A DNA stretch of 64,000 nucleotides, from positions 1 through 64,000 of the forward strand of contig NZ_CAMFHZ010000005.1 of the NCBI RefSeq assembly GCF_945952435.1, written 5' to 3'. The position numbers and the translations under genes are program-made. Each line of letters starts with the position of its first letter. The stretch's first letter is position 1. The notes under the pieces are model-generated. The model saw only the letters and a program-made list of their open reading frames with translations, was not told the DNA's origin and ran no database searches. The DNA is from an uncultured Microbacterium sp. GTDB taxonomy: Bacteria; Actinomycetota; Actinomycetes; Actinomycetales; Microbacteriaceae. This document shows positions 34,065-42,790 of the stretch, piece by piece.

Positions 34065-35942
34065 TCAGGATTCGAGGAACCCCTGACGTTCCGCGTCGAG
34101 ATCCCGCAGCCGCACACGGAGCGCCCTGCCGCCGTCGGAGTCGGCAGGCAGACGCTGCACTTCACCGAGCAGCTCGTTCTTCTCCCGCTCCAGCCCGCGC
34201 ACGATGACCCGCTTGCACAGGCCGGTCGCCGACGCCCTCGCGCCTTCCTCGTCACGTGCGGGGAACGCGGCCATGAGCAGCTCGCCGGCCAGGGCGCGAT
34301 ACGGTTCGCGGACGGCGTCGACCGCCTGCAGCGCCCATCCGGGCCGCTGCCGCTCCGGATGCTGCGCGACCGCTTCGCGGATCGCATCGAGCGCGGGAAC
34401 GGCGAACGCGACGCCCATCGCGCGCTGCAGCAGCGCCGCGTCCAGCTGATGCCCGTACTGCAGCGCGCCCATGAGCGCGTCGCGCTCCAGCGCGGCATCG
34501 CCGGTGCGCGGAAGCGTAGCCAGGGTCACGAGCGTGATCGGGGTCGCACCAGGCTCCGTCTCTCCCCGCCCCTGCCGCTCCGCGGGTGTCTGCGGGGATG
34601 TCGCCGCATCGCCGGTCCGTCGACGCCCCTCGTTGCGTCGCACCTCGGCGTGCACGTCCGTGGGATCCATTCCCAGCCTGCGGGCGAGGATCCGCTCGTA
34701 CTCGGGGCGGAGCAGCGCGTCGCGGATCTCGGCGACGATCGGCGCCGCGGCCCGCAGCGCACCGACGCGGCCTTCCGCGGTGGACAGATCGAAGGCGCCG
34801 ATCTTGCGATCGATGACGAACTCGAACATCGGGACCTTGGTCGCCATGAGCGCCCTGACCGCCTGATCGCCGCGCTGCAGCCGCAGGTCGCACGGGTCCA
34901 GGCCATCGGGCGCGACGGCGACGAAGGTCTGCGCGTTGAACCGGTCGTCCTCGGTGAATGCGCGCAGAGCGGCCTTCTGCCCGGCCTCGTCACCGTCGAA
35001 GGTGAAGACCACCTCGCCCGCCGCGGAGTCGTCGCCCATGACGCGGCGCAGCAGTTTGATGTGCTCGGCGCCGAAGGCCGTGCCGCACGTGGCGATCGCC
35101 GTCGTGACCCCGGCGAGATGGCACGCCATCACGTCGGTGTAGCCCTCGACGACGACCACGCGCTTGGGATCGCCGCGGGAGATGTCGCGCTTGGCCAGGT
35201 CCAGCCCGTACAGCACCTGGGCCTTCTTGTAGATCGGCGTCTCCGGGGTGTTCAGATACTTCGGGCCCTGATCGTCGTCGTAGAGCTTGCGTGCGCCGAA
35301 GCCGATGGTCTGGCCGGTGACGTCCCTGATCGGCCACACCACGCGCCCACGGAAACGGTCGTAGACGCCGCGCTGCCCTGTCGACACCAGGCCCGCCGCC
35401 GTCAGCTCCTCCCGCGTGAAGCCCTGCGCCGTGAGGGCCTTGAGCATCCCCTCCCACCCACGAGGCGCATACCCCACCCCGAAATGCGCGGCCGCGCCTG
35501 CGTCGAACCCGCGCTGCCCGAGGAAGGCGCGGGCCGACTCGGCCTCCGGGGTCAGCAATTGGCCGCGGAAGAACTCCGCCGCCGCCGTGTTCGCGGCGTA
35601 GAGCCGGCTGCGCCCGCTGGTCTCGGGCGCCGGTCCCCCGTCCTCGTAGTGGAGCGTGTAGCCGACGCGAGCGGCGAGACGCTCCACGGCCTCGGTGAAG
35701 CTGACGTGATCCATCTCGCGGAGGAAGGAGTAGACGTCGCCCGAGGCCCCGCATCCGAAGCAGTGGTAGTAGCCGACCTGCGGCCGCACGTGGAAGCTGG
35801 GACTCTTCTCGTCGTGGAACGGGCACAGGCCCTTCATGGATCCGACACCGGCCGACTTGAGCGCCACGCGCTCGCCGACGATGTCGGCGATGTTCGTGCG
35901 CGACTTCACTTCGTCGACGTCGGCCTGCCGGATCCTCGGCAT
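34065..35942 (-). CDS. dnaG: DNA primase DnaG
   Basis: A 625-aa primase. The zinc-binding domain shows CPFHDEKSPSF and YYHCFGCGASGD (C-x2-H and C-x2-C, about residues 39-65); the catalytic core has the TOPRIM segment VVVEGYTDVMACHLAG and VFTFDGDEAGQKAA; the C-terminal part should bind DnaB helicase. It makes RNA primers at replication forks. The start overlaps the dgt stop by one base (TGATG), so dusB-dgt-dnaG form one coupled run. Confidence 0.97.
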   Translation of the reverse strand: MPRIRQADVDEVKSRTNIADIVGERVALKSAGVGSMKGLCPFHDEKSPSFHVRPQVGYYHCFGCGASGDVYSFLREMDHVSFTEAVERLAARVGYTLHYEDGGPAPETSGRSRLYAANTAAAEFFRGQLLTPEAESARAFLGQRGFDAGAAAHFGVGYAPRGWEGMLKALTAQGFTREELTAAGLVSTGQRGVYDRFRGRVVWPIRDVTGQTIGFGARKLYDDDQGPKYLNTPETPIYKKAQVLYGLDLAKRDISRGDPKRVVVVEGYTDVMACHLAGVTTAIATCGTAFGAEHIKLLRRVMGDDSAAGEVVFTFDGDEAGQKAALRAFTEDDRFNAQTFVAVAPDGLDPCDLRLQRGDQAVRALMATKVPMFEFVIDRKIGAFDLSTAEGRVGALRAAAPIVAEIRDALLRPEYERILARRLGMDPTDVHAEVRRNEGRRRTGDAATSPQTPAERQGRGETEPGATPITLVTLATLPRTGDAALERDALMGALQYGHQLDAALLQRAMGVAFAVPALDAIREAVAQHPERQRPGWALQAVDAVREPYRALAGELLMAAFPARDEEGARASATGLCKRVIVRGLEREKNELLGEVQRLPADSDGGRALRVRLRDLDAERQGFLES

Positions 35943-37357
35943 CAGTGCGCGCCGCGTCCTGCGGGCACCCCGCCGGCCAGGGCTGCGGTCGTGTGCGCGG
36001 CACGGGCGCGCGCACCCGGACGTGCATGACGCGGGCTCCAGATGCCCACCTCGGCCGGATCGATGTCGCCGACGAGGCGGTTGTGCCAGTCGACCGCGGT
36101 CTGGTCGGTCAGGCTGGCGATCTGATCGACCACGACCCTGGCCCGACCGGCGTCCGAGTCCGCCGCGTGGAAGTCCGCCGCGAAGGCTGGTTCGAGCACG
36201 TCGGCCCCCGCAGTCCACAGCGCGTCCGTCGACCAGAGGGCGTCGGCGAGTCGGGTGAGCACCCGCCGCTGCTCCTTGTAGACGCCGCGGCGGGCATCGA
36301 TCGTGACGATCGCCTGGCCCATGATGCCCTTGAGCACCGCGATCTCCGCCTCGATCACGTTCGGAACAACCACATGCGCGTTGTAGCGCGCGAGGGTGTC
36401 TCCCGGGTAGGACTCACGGGTCGCCGCGACGGCCGCGCGCGCGAACCGCCCGATCATGTCGCTGGTGAGGTTCTTCAGGCGGGCGAGATCCCGTCGCGAC
36501 CGATCGAAGGACGTCAACCACATCGGTTGCCGGGTGAGCCGGTAGAGCGCGTCGGCGAGATCCTCGCGGGTGTAGTCGTAGCCGACCCACTGCTGGATCC
36601 GCCCGACGAGCGCATGGTGCTCCGCCGGGTCGGCGAGCTGTGCGACATCGAGATAGCCGTTGACGATCGCGTCCTCGAAGTCGTGCACGGAGTAGGCGAT
36701 GTCGTCGGAGAGATCCATGATCTCCGCCTCGATGCAGCGCAGTCGCCCTGGCGCGCCCTCGCGCATCCAGCGGAAGACGTCCTCGTCGTCGGGATAGACC
36801 CCGAACTTGAGGCGACCGCCCGGATCCGGCAGGGGGCTGTCCGCCGTCCAGGGGTACTTGCAGGTCGCATCGAGGCTGGCCCGCGTGAGGTTGAGCCCGA
36901 CCGAGCGGCCGTCGTCGTCGAGGACCTTCGCCTCGAGACGGGTGAGGATGCGCAGCGACTGCGCATTGCCCTCGAAGCCGCCGATGTCCTCGGCCCAGTC
37001 GTTGAGCGCTCGCTCGCCGTTGTGCCCGAACGGTGGATGCCCGAGGTCGTGGCTGAGGCAGGCAGTGTCGACGACGTCCGCCGAGACGCCCAGCGCCACC
37101 GCGAGCTCACGCCCCACCTGGGCCACCTCCAGGGAGTGCGTGAGCCTGTTGCGGGCGAAGTCGGCGGTGCTGGCAGGGCTCAGCACCTGGGTCTTCGCGG
37201 CGAGCCGACGCAGCGCCGCCGAGTGCAGCACGCGTGCACGATCGCGCGCGAAGTCGTCCCGCTCGGATCGGTGGGTCTCCGCGAAGAAACGGGCCGCGTC
37301 GTGCGCGGCGTAGCCTTCGGCGTAGGGCCTGCCGCCCACCGATGCCTCAGCCGCCAC
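35942..37357 (-). CDS. dgt: Deoxyguanosinetriphosphate triphosphohydrolase-like protein (HD domain)
   Basis: A 471-aa HD-domain dNTPase: NRLTHSLEVAQVGRELA followed by CLSHDLGHPPFGHNGE (metal-binding H...HD), then FEGNAQSLRILTRLE and DLSDDIAYSVHDFEDAI. Family enzymes cut dNTPs to nucleosides and triphosphate, which may balance pools for replication. The GTG at 37357 overlaps the dusB end by 11 bp, and the stop overlaps dnaG. Confidence 0.94.
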   Translation of the reverse strand: MAAEASVGGRPYAEGYAAHDAARFFAETHRSERDDFARDRARVLHSAALRRLAAKTQVLSPASTADFARNRLTHSLEVAQVGRELAVALGVSADVVDTACLSHDLGHPPFGHNGERALNDWAEDIGGFEGNAQSLRILTRLEAKVLDDDGRSVGLNLTRASLDATCKYPWTADSPLPDPGGRLKFGVYPDDEDVFRWMREGAPGRLRCIEAEIMDLSDDIAYSVHDFEDAIVNGYLDVAQLADPAEHHALVGRIQQWVGYDYTREDLADALYRLTRQPMWLTSFDRSRRDLARLKNLTSDMIGRFARAAVAATRESYPGDTLARYNAHVVVPNVIEAEIAVLKGIMGQAIVTIDARRGVYKEQRRVLTRLADALWSTDALWTAGADVLEPAFAADFHAADSDAGRARVVVDQIASLTDQTAVDWHNRLVGDIDPAEVGIWSPRHARPGARARAAHTTAALAGGVPAGRGAH

Positions 37358-38501
37358 TGTTCTCGACCTCCGCGCCGCGCATCATGTCGGTCGTGTCCGC
37401 CGCGACCTCGCGGGAGTCCAGCCATCCGTCGGGCAGCGCGGTGCGCTTGGGAGTGCCCGCGCGGCCGCGCTGACCCTCGGCCGGGGCGCCGGGGTACGGT
37501 GCGTCGCCCAGCCCGCCGAGGATGTCGTCGATCTCCTGGAGCGTCGACACCCGGGCGAGCGCCGACCGGATGTCTCCCCCGACGGGATAGCCCTTGAAAT
37601 ACCAGGCGACGTGCTTGCGGATGTCCTTGCAGCCGCGATCCTCGTCCTCGAAGAACTCCACGAGGAGCTCCGCGTGGCGCCGGAACGCCTCCTTCACGAA
37701 CCCGAGCGTCGCATCCACCCGCGTGGCGCGCTCGTCCCCGAACGCACCGGCCAGCTCGCCGAACAACCACGGACGTCCGAGGCATCCCCGCCCGACCACG
37801 ACCCCGTCGCAGCCCGTCTCCGCCATCATCCGCAGCGCGTCGTCCGCGCTCCAGATATCGCCGTTTCCAAGCACGGGGATCGACGTGACGGCCTGCTTGA
37901 GCTCTCCGATCGCCGGCCAGTCGGCGTGCCCCGAGTAGTACTCGGAGGCCGTTCTGGCGTGCAGGGCCACGGCGGCCGCACCCGCGTCCTCCGCTGCGCG
38001 TCCGGCATCGAGGAAGGTCAGGTGCTCCCGGTTGATGCCCTTGCGCATCTTGACCGTGAGCGGCACGTCGCCCGCCGCTCTGACGGCGCGCTCGACGATC
38101 TCCGAGAACAGGCCGATCTTCCAGGGCAGCGCCGCGCCGCCGCCCTTGCGGGTGACCTTGGGCACGGGGCATCCGAAGTTGAGGTCGATGTGGTCGGCGC
38201 GGTCCTCCGCGACGATGATCCTCACGGCCTCCGCGATCGTGGTCGGATCCACCCCGTAGAGCTGGATGGATCGCGGCGTCTCGCTCTCGTGATGCTGGAT
38301 CAGACGCATCGTGATCGCGTTGCGCTCGACGAGGGCGCGCGACGTGATCATCTCGCTGACGTAGAGACCCGCGCCGTACTCGCGGCAGAGTCGACGGAAG
38401 GCGGTGTTGGTGATGCCCGCCATCGGCGCGAGCACGACGGGGACGTCGATCCGGAGCGGCCCGATCTGCAGCGGGCGGACGGAAGCGGGAGCAAGAGTCA
38501 T
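37347..38501 (-). CDS. dusB: tRNA-dihydrouridine synthase (DusB type)
   Basis: A 384-aa FMN TIM-barrel enzyme reducing uridines in tRNA D-loops. APMAGITNTAFRRLCREYGA opens the barrel, LNFGCPVPKVTRKGGGAAL contains the catalytic Cys, and VGRGCLGRPWLF binds FMN phosphate. The C-terminal 40 residues are a hydrophilic extension. It is the first gene of dusB-dgt-dnaG and is divergent from gpx. A GGAGGGG ribosome-binding site precedes the ATG. Confidence 0.95.
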   Translation of the reverse strand: MTLAPASVRPLQIGPLRIDVPVVLAPMAGITNTAFRRLCREYGAGLYVSEMITSRALVERNAITMRLIQHHESETPRSIQLYGVDPTTIAEAVRIIVAEDRADHIDLNFGCPVPKVTRKGGGAALPWKIGLFSEIVERAVRAAGDVPLTVKMRKGINREHLTFLDAGRAAEDAGAAAVALHARTASEYYSGHADWPAIGELKQAVTSIPVLGNGDIWSADDALRMMAETGCDGVVVGRGCLGRPWLFGELAGAFGDERATRVDATLGFVKEAFRRHAELLVEFFEDEDRGCKDIRKHVAWYFKGYPVGGDIRSALARVSTLQEIDDILGGLGDAPYPGAPAEGQRGRAGTPKRTALPDGWLDSREVAADTTDMMRGAEVENSGG

Positions 38502-38548
38502 ATCCCCTCCATTGTCCCAGATCTGGAGCCGGTCGTGCCCGCCCCGCC

Positions 38549-38554
38549 TAGGCT
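38549..38554 (+). promoter_or_regulatory. Leaderless -10 (TAGGCT) of the glutathione-peroxidase family gene
   Basis: TAGGCT is 7 nt before the ATG at 38562, with no Shine-Dalgarno between. Confidence 0.55.
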
Positions 38555-38561
38555 GTGCACT

Positions 38562-39053
38562 ATGTCAGAGACTCCCGTCCGCCAGATCCCGTTCTCCGAC
38601 GCCGAGGGGGCCGTGCGCACCCTCGACGACTACGGCACGGGACCGGTCCTCGTCGTCAACGTCGCATCGAAGTGCGGGCTGACCCCGCAGTACGCGCAGC
38701 TCGAGGAGCTGCAGCGGCGCTTCGGCGATCGCGGTCTCACCGTCGTGGGCTTCCCCTGCAACCAGTTCTTCGGCCAGGAACCGGGGTCCATGGAGCAGAT
38801 CCTCGATTTCTGCTCGACGACCTACGGGATCTCGTTCCCCATCAACGAAAAGGTGAAGGTCAACGGCCGCAACGCCGCGGAGCTCTACAAGTCGCTCAAG
38901 CAGACGGAGGACGGCCACGGCAAGTCCGGACGGGTGGAGTGGAACTTCGAGAAGTTCCTCGTCGCGCCCGACGGGTCGGTGCGCCGATTCCGCCCCCGCC
39001 AGGTGCCGGAGGATCCGGAGATCGTGTCGGCGATCGAAGCCGCCCTGGGCTGA
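38562..39053 (+). CDS. Glutathione peroxidase family protein (thioredoxin-dependent type)
   Basis: A 163-aa thioredoxin-fold peroxidase. The peroxidatic Cys is in NVASKCGLTPQYAQLEEL (Cys replaces selenocysteine), with GFPCNQFFGQEPG and WNFEKFLVAPDG, which supply the Gln, Trp and Asn of the catalytic tetrad. Actinobacteria use mycothiol rather than glutathione, so thioredoxin is the likely reductant. It is convergent with the FrnE-like gene (7 bp apart). Confidence 0.92.
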   Translation: MSETPVRQIPFSDAEGAVRTLDDYGTGPVLVVNVASKCGLTPQYAQLEELQRRFGDRGLTVVGFPCNQFFGQEPGSMEQILDFCSTTYGISFPINEKVKVNGRNAAELYKSLKQTEDGHGKSGRVEWNFEKFLVAPDGSVRRFRPRQVPEDPEIVSAIEAALG

Positions 39054-39060
39054 GCCCGGC

Positions 39061-39756
39061 TCAGTCCCCGGTGTCGGCCGGAACGTCCTTAGGCTCTGCT
39101 CCGCGCTCGGCCCAGAGGTCCCGGAGCACGTTGGCGAACGCCTCGGGCGGCTGCGCCCCACTGACGCCGTACTTGCCGTCGATCACGAAGAACGGCACGC
39201 CCTGGATGCCGTACGCCTGGGCCTGCGCCTGGTCCTGACGCACGTCGCTCAGATGGCGCCCGCTGGTGAGCGCCTCGTGGGCGGCGTCGCGGTCCAGGCC
39301 GATCTCCTCGGCGAGGTCTGCGAGGTCATCGACGCGACCGACGTGTCGGCCCTCGGTGAAGTACGCGGACATGAGCCGCTCCTCCATGTCGTGCTGGCGC
39401 CCCTGCGCCTTGGCATGGTGGAGCAGCTCGTGGGCCTTCACGGTGTTCGTGTGCTGGAGCAGGTCGAAGCGGTAGTCGAGACCCGCGTCCTTGGCGATCC
39501 CGGTCACCCGTCCGAGCATCTCCTCGACCTGCGCGCGAGGCATGCCCTTGTGGCCCATCAGGAAGTCGGCCTCGTCCCCCGAGAAGTCCACCGGCGTGTC
39601 CGGCGAGAGCTCGAAGGAGTGGAACGTGATATCCACCTCCGGAGGGTTCTCCCCCTCCGCGAGAGCGGCCAGCCCGGCCTCGAGATTGCGCTTGCCGATG
39701 TAGCACCACGGGCAGGCGATGTCGGACCAGATGTCGATCGAGATGGGTTGGCTCAC
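39061..39756 (-). CDS. DsbA family oxidoreductase (FrnE-like)
   Basis: A 231-aa thioredoxin-fold protein with an inserted helical domain. The active site SDIACPWCYIGKRNLE lies at residues 9-24 (C-x2-C), and GVPFFVIDGKYGVSGAQ holds the conserved cis-Pro loop. No signal peptide, so it acts in the cytoplasm, as FrnE-type proteins do. GTG at 39756 starts SQPISIDIW. It neighbours the peroxidase and the thioredoxin-fold YbbN-like gene, a small redox group. Confidence 0.9.
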   Translation of the reverse strand: MSQPISIDIWSDIACPWCYIGKRNLEAGLAALAEGENPPEVDITFHSFELSPDTPVDFSGDEADFLMGHKGMPRAQVEEMLGRVTGIAKDAGLDYRFDLLQHTNTVKAHELLHHAKAQGRQHDMEERLMSAYFTEGRHVGRVDDLADLAEEIGLDRDAAHEALTSGRHLSDVRQDQAQAQAYGIQGVPFFVIDGKYGVSGAQPPEAFANVLRDLWAERGAEPKDVPADTGD

Positions 39757-39804
39757 ACGGTGGTCAACCGTGCCCGGGCGCCCGCTATTCCGGCTCACGC
39801 TCTC

Positions 39805-39820
39805 TCCCGGCGCGCCGGGA
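39805..39820. repeat. Perfect 16-bp palindrome TCCCGGCGCGCCGGGA
   Basis: A self-complementary sequence directly after the stop codon of the YbbN-like gene (minus strand). It may fold as a tight hairpin ending that transcript; it has no T tract. Confidence 0.55.
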
Positions 39821-40741
39821 TCAGAACAGCAGCGCGGCCAGTCGCTTGCGAGCGGCGCCCACGCGCGGATCCGCGTCCCCGACGAGCCCGAAGAGCTCGA
39901 CGAGCCGCTCGCGGACCCGGCCCTTCTCCTCGGGCGGCACGACGGCGAACAGGTCGAGCAGGCGCGCGAATGCGTCGTCGACATGTCCTCCTGCGACGTC
40001 GAGGTCCGCGACCGCGAACTGGGCGTCGACGTCCGTCGGCGCCGCCGCGGCGGCCGCACGGACCTCCTGCAGGTCGAGTCCTTGCGTGCGGTTCAGCAGA
40101 CGCACCTGGCCGAGGCCGGCACGAGCGTCCTCGTCGCGCGGGTTCTCCGCCAGGGCCTTCTCGTACGCCGAGATCGCCGCGGCGTAGTCGCCGGCCTCGA
40201 TCGCGTCGAACGCGGCCTGGTGCAGCGGCGGCAGTTCCCTCTCGACGGGCTCCGTCGCGGTCTCCTCGGCATCCTCGACCGGGACCGTGCCGGTCACGCC
40301 GTGCTGCGAGGCCAGCTCGAGCAGCTGCCCCAGCACCTCGCGGATCTGCTCCTCGGGCAGCGCGCCGTTGAAGAGCGGCACCGGCTGACCCGCGACGAGC
40401 GCGACGACCATAGGGATCGACTGCGCACGGAACCCCTGGGCGAGCTGCGGATTCGCATCCACGTCGACCTCGGCCAGGACCACCCGTCCGGCGAGTCCGA
40501 GCACGACCTTCTCCAGCACGGGCGTGAGCTGCGTGCTGGGTCCGCTCCACGAGGCCGCGAGATCCACGACGATCGGCACCGTCTGGGACAGTTCGAGGAT
40601 CTGCGGGAACGTCGCATCCGTGACCTGCACGATGAGCGGAGACGACCCGCCGGTGGCGGGCTGGTCGGAGGCCGCCGGGCGGTTGCGCAGCGAGGACAGG
40701 TCGACGGCTCCGCGGAGTGCGGCGGCGGAAAGCTCGGTCAT
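39821..40741 (-). CDS. Thioredoxin-fold/TPR co-chaperone-like protein (YbbN/CnoX type) without active-site cysteines
   Basis: A 306-aa protein with a thioredoxin-like domain (about 35-140) and TPR-like helices after it (DAIEAGDYAAAISAYEKALAENPRDEDARAGLGQVRLL). The place of the W-C-G-P-C motif reads ASWSGPSTQL (Trp65, Ser66, Ser69), so no dithiol chemistry is possible. It resembles E. coli YbbN/CnoX, a chaperone-holdase. It overlaps the upstream membrane protein gene (ATGA), so expression is coupled. Confidence 0.85.
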   Translation of the reverse strand: MTELSAAALRGAVDLSSLRNRPAASDQPATGGSSPLIVQVTDATFPQILELSQTVPIVVDLAASWSGPSTQLTPVLEKVVLGLAGRVVLAEVDVDANPQLAQGFRAQSIPMVVALVAGQPVPLFNGALPEEQIREVLGQLLELASQHGVTGTVPVEDAEETATEPVERELPPLHQAAFDAIEAGDYAAAISAYEKALAENPRDEDARAGLGQVRLLNRTQGLDLQEVRAAAAAAPTDVDAQFAVADLDVAGGHVDDAFARLLDLFAVVPPEEKGRVRERLVELFGLVGDADPRVGAARKRLAALLF

Positions 40742-42600
40742 TTGATCTCCGTAACGCTCTGCAGTTGCTGGCTGGCGGCGAGCAGCGTGATCTTGTCGCT
40801 GGATCCCTGAGCCGGGACCGCGAAGAACAGCTGGATGCTGTAGACCGACACGAACCCGCCCGCGGACTGGTCGACGCCCGTAAGCGCCTTGGCCGACGGA
40901 TTCTTGTCGAGTTTGATGACCGCGTCCGCCGACGTCGGCTTGATCGTCTGCGCGTCGTCGACGGTGACTGCCACGATCGCACCGCTGTCGATGCTGGACA
41001 TCGACACGGGCACCGCGGAACCGGCCTTCGCCGCGAAGCTGAGGCTGGACGTGGTGTCGGCGTTCGCGTCCTTCAGCGCCTTCTGCACGGCGGCGCGACT
41101 GTCCTGCACCGACGTCGCGAAGTCGAGGGCGCTCTTGCCGAACGCGTCGTAGGACGCGCTCTTCTCGCCCTGGTCGATGACGTCGGCGAACTCTGCGGCG
41201 AGCTTGTCCGGCTCGACGGCGAGAAAAGGCGAATCGGGCGGGGTCAGCTTGGCTCCGAGCCAGGCGGGAGCCATGTTCGGAAGCTTGGCCGCGGCCTGCA
41301 TCTCCGCGACCGAGGAGATCTTGTACTCGCTCCACGGATCGTTCTGCGTCATCGTCATGATGAGCGGCGCGACGGTCTGGTCCGATCCGTGCTCGACGAG
41401 CATCAGGACCGTCCGCGGCCACGCGTCGTAGGCCTGCGGGACGAGGATCTTGATCTTGTCCGGCGGGATCGACGCGGGCAGCGCGAAGTCCGCGACGCTC
41501 CCGCGCACGGCGTACGCCGTCTTGCGCGCGTCCAGCGCCGTGCCCTCGAGCCGCGTCGCCGCGAGGTTCGCATCGAGCTTCTTGTCGGCCTCGCCGAGCG
41601 TCTTCGAGATGTTCGCCAGGATCCGGGAGGCCTGCTCCTCCGTGACCGCCGGTGCTTGCTGACCGGCCTCGGTGGAGGGCGAGGCCGACGGCGACGGGGT
41701 GGCGGTGGTCGCCGGGTGCGGCCAGGCGTCGGGCGTGCATCCGCTGAGCAGCGCCGCAGCGACGCCGATCGCCGGAACCACGAGCAGCGCTCGACGCCTC
41801 GGTCGCACGCCGCGGCGCTCCACGCGATGCTCCGATCCCGCCGTCGAGGGCCGTTCCGTCTCGGCGGCGTCGGGAGCACCGGCGGCGTCCCGCGGAGTCT
41901 CGGCGAGCTCGCGCTCCGCATCCGCACGATCGGCCACGTCGATCGGCTCGGTCGCGGGCAGCGGCGGCGGCGCCTTGCGCCGGGGACCGCGACCACGACG
42001 CGAGTGCCGGATCGCGAGGACGTACAGCACGAGGCCCAGCACGAAGAGCGCGCCACCGATCACGATCAACGGCCCGGCCCAGGGCGTCGCGGTGTCGAGG
42101 GGCCAGGACACCGACACGTCCGTCGGCGCGGGTGACTTCCCATCCGACGCCACGAGCACGCTCACGCCCTCCGGCACCTGCATGCGATCGGTCAGGGCGT
42201 CCTTGGCGGTGAAGCTGTCGAGCCAGAGGTCCGAGCCGGCAGGGTTGCGTGTGGATCCCCCGTCGGAGGCGCGCTCTGCGGGCTTCACGACGCTGCTCTT
42301 CGTGGTGCCGTCGGACGTGAGACGGATGCGGTTGTAGCTCGTGTCGGAGAGCCAGGCCTCGAGGTCGGCCGTGCGCGCCTGCGCGACGAAGATCGTCCCC
42401 TCGCCGTGCGCGGTGAGCTTCTGCTCCCCGGGATGCGATCGGAGAACCGCCGAATCGATCACGGTGTAGTGCTGCGGGTCGGAGACCTTCAGCTCCGCGA
42501 CGACGTCCCTGGGTCCCAGGAAGATGGTCCGCTGGGCGATGCCCGTCCCGATCAGGACGGCCGCCAGCACGAAGGCCAGGACGGCCCATACAAATCGCAC
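40738..42600 (-). CDS. Two-part membrane protein with internal lipobox-like segment, function unknown
   Basis: A 620-aa protein. Residues 1-24 form a transmembrane helix, 30-170 an outside domain, about 176-196 a second helix, and 200-270 an Arg/Pro/Ala-rich cytoplasmic linker. A third hydrophobic segment (about 271-287) ends in LLSGC (Cys288), a perfect lipobox sequence, then a Thr/Ser/Pro stretch and a large outside domain. Each part looks like a stand-alone exported protein joined to the other. Databases carry related actinobacterial proteins under vague names. The GTG at 42600 follows GGAGGAG. Confidence 0.75.
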   Translation of the reverse strand: MRFVWAVLAFVLAAVLIGTGIAQRTIFLGPRDVVAELKVSDPQHYTVIDSAVLRSHPGEQKLTAHGEGTIFVAQARTADLEAWLSDTSYNRIRLTSDGTTKSSVVKPAERASDGGSTRNPAGSDLWLDSFTAKDALTDRMQVPEGVSVLVASDGKSPAPTDVSVSWPLDTATPWAGPLIVIGGALFVLGLVLYVLAIRHSRRGRGPRRKAPPPLPATEPIDVADRADAERELAETPRDAAGAPDAAETERPSTAGSEHRVERRGVRPRRRALLVVPAIGVAAALLSGCTPDAWPHPATTATPSPSASPSTEAGQQAPAVTEEQASRILANISKTLGEADKKLDANLAATRLEGTALDARKTAYAVRGSVADFALPASIPPDKIKILVPQAYDAWPRTVLMLVEHGSDQTVAPLIMTMTQNDPWSEYKISSVAEMQAAAKLPNMAPAWLGAKLTPPDSPFLAVEPDKLAAEFADVIDQGEKSASYDAFGKSALDFATSVQDSRAAVQKALKDANADTTSSLSFAAKAGSAVPVSMSSIDSGAIVAVTVDDAQTIKPTSADAVIKLDKNPSAKALTGVDQSAGGFVSVYSIQLFFAVPAQGSSDKITLLAASQQLQSVTEIK

Positions 42601-42756
42601 GAAAAGTCTCCTCCGCGAATCGCGGGCCGATGCCCGGGATCTCCGCTCGACGTTTCAGACTAGCGAAACGACCTGGAAGGTCGCCACGAGCAGGCCCTGC
42701 GCCCGCGGGATGCGGCGACCACGGCGATGCGCGGGAAAGGCATCCGGCGATCCGGA

Positions 42757-42762
42757 TACGCT
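42757..42762 (+). promoter_or_regulatory. Probable -10 (TACGCT) of the AI-2E family gene
   Basis: TACGCT lies 28 nt before the ATG, giving a leader of about 20 nt that includes the GGAGG ribosome-binding site. Confidence 0.35.
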
Positions 42763-42790
42763 GAGTGGCCGAGCACGGAGGATCCGACGC

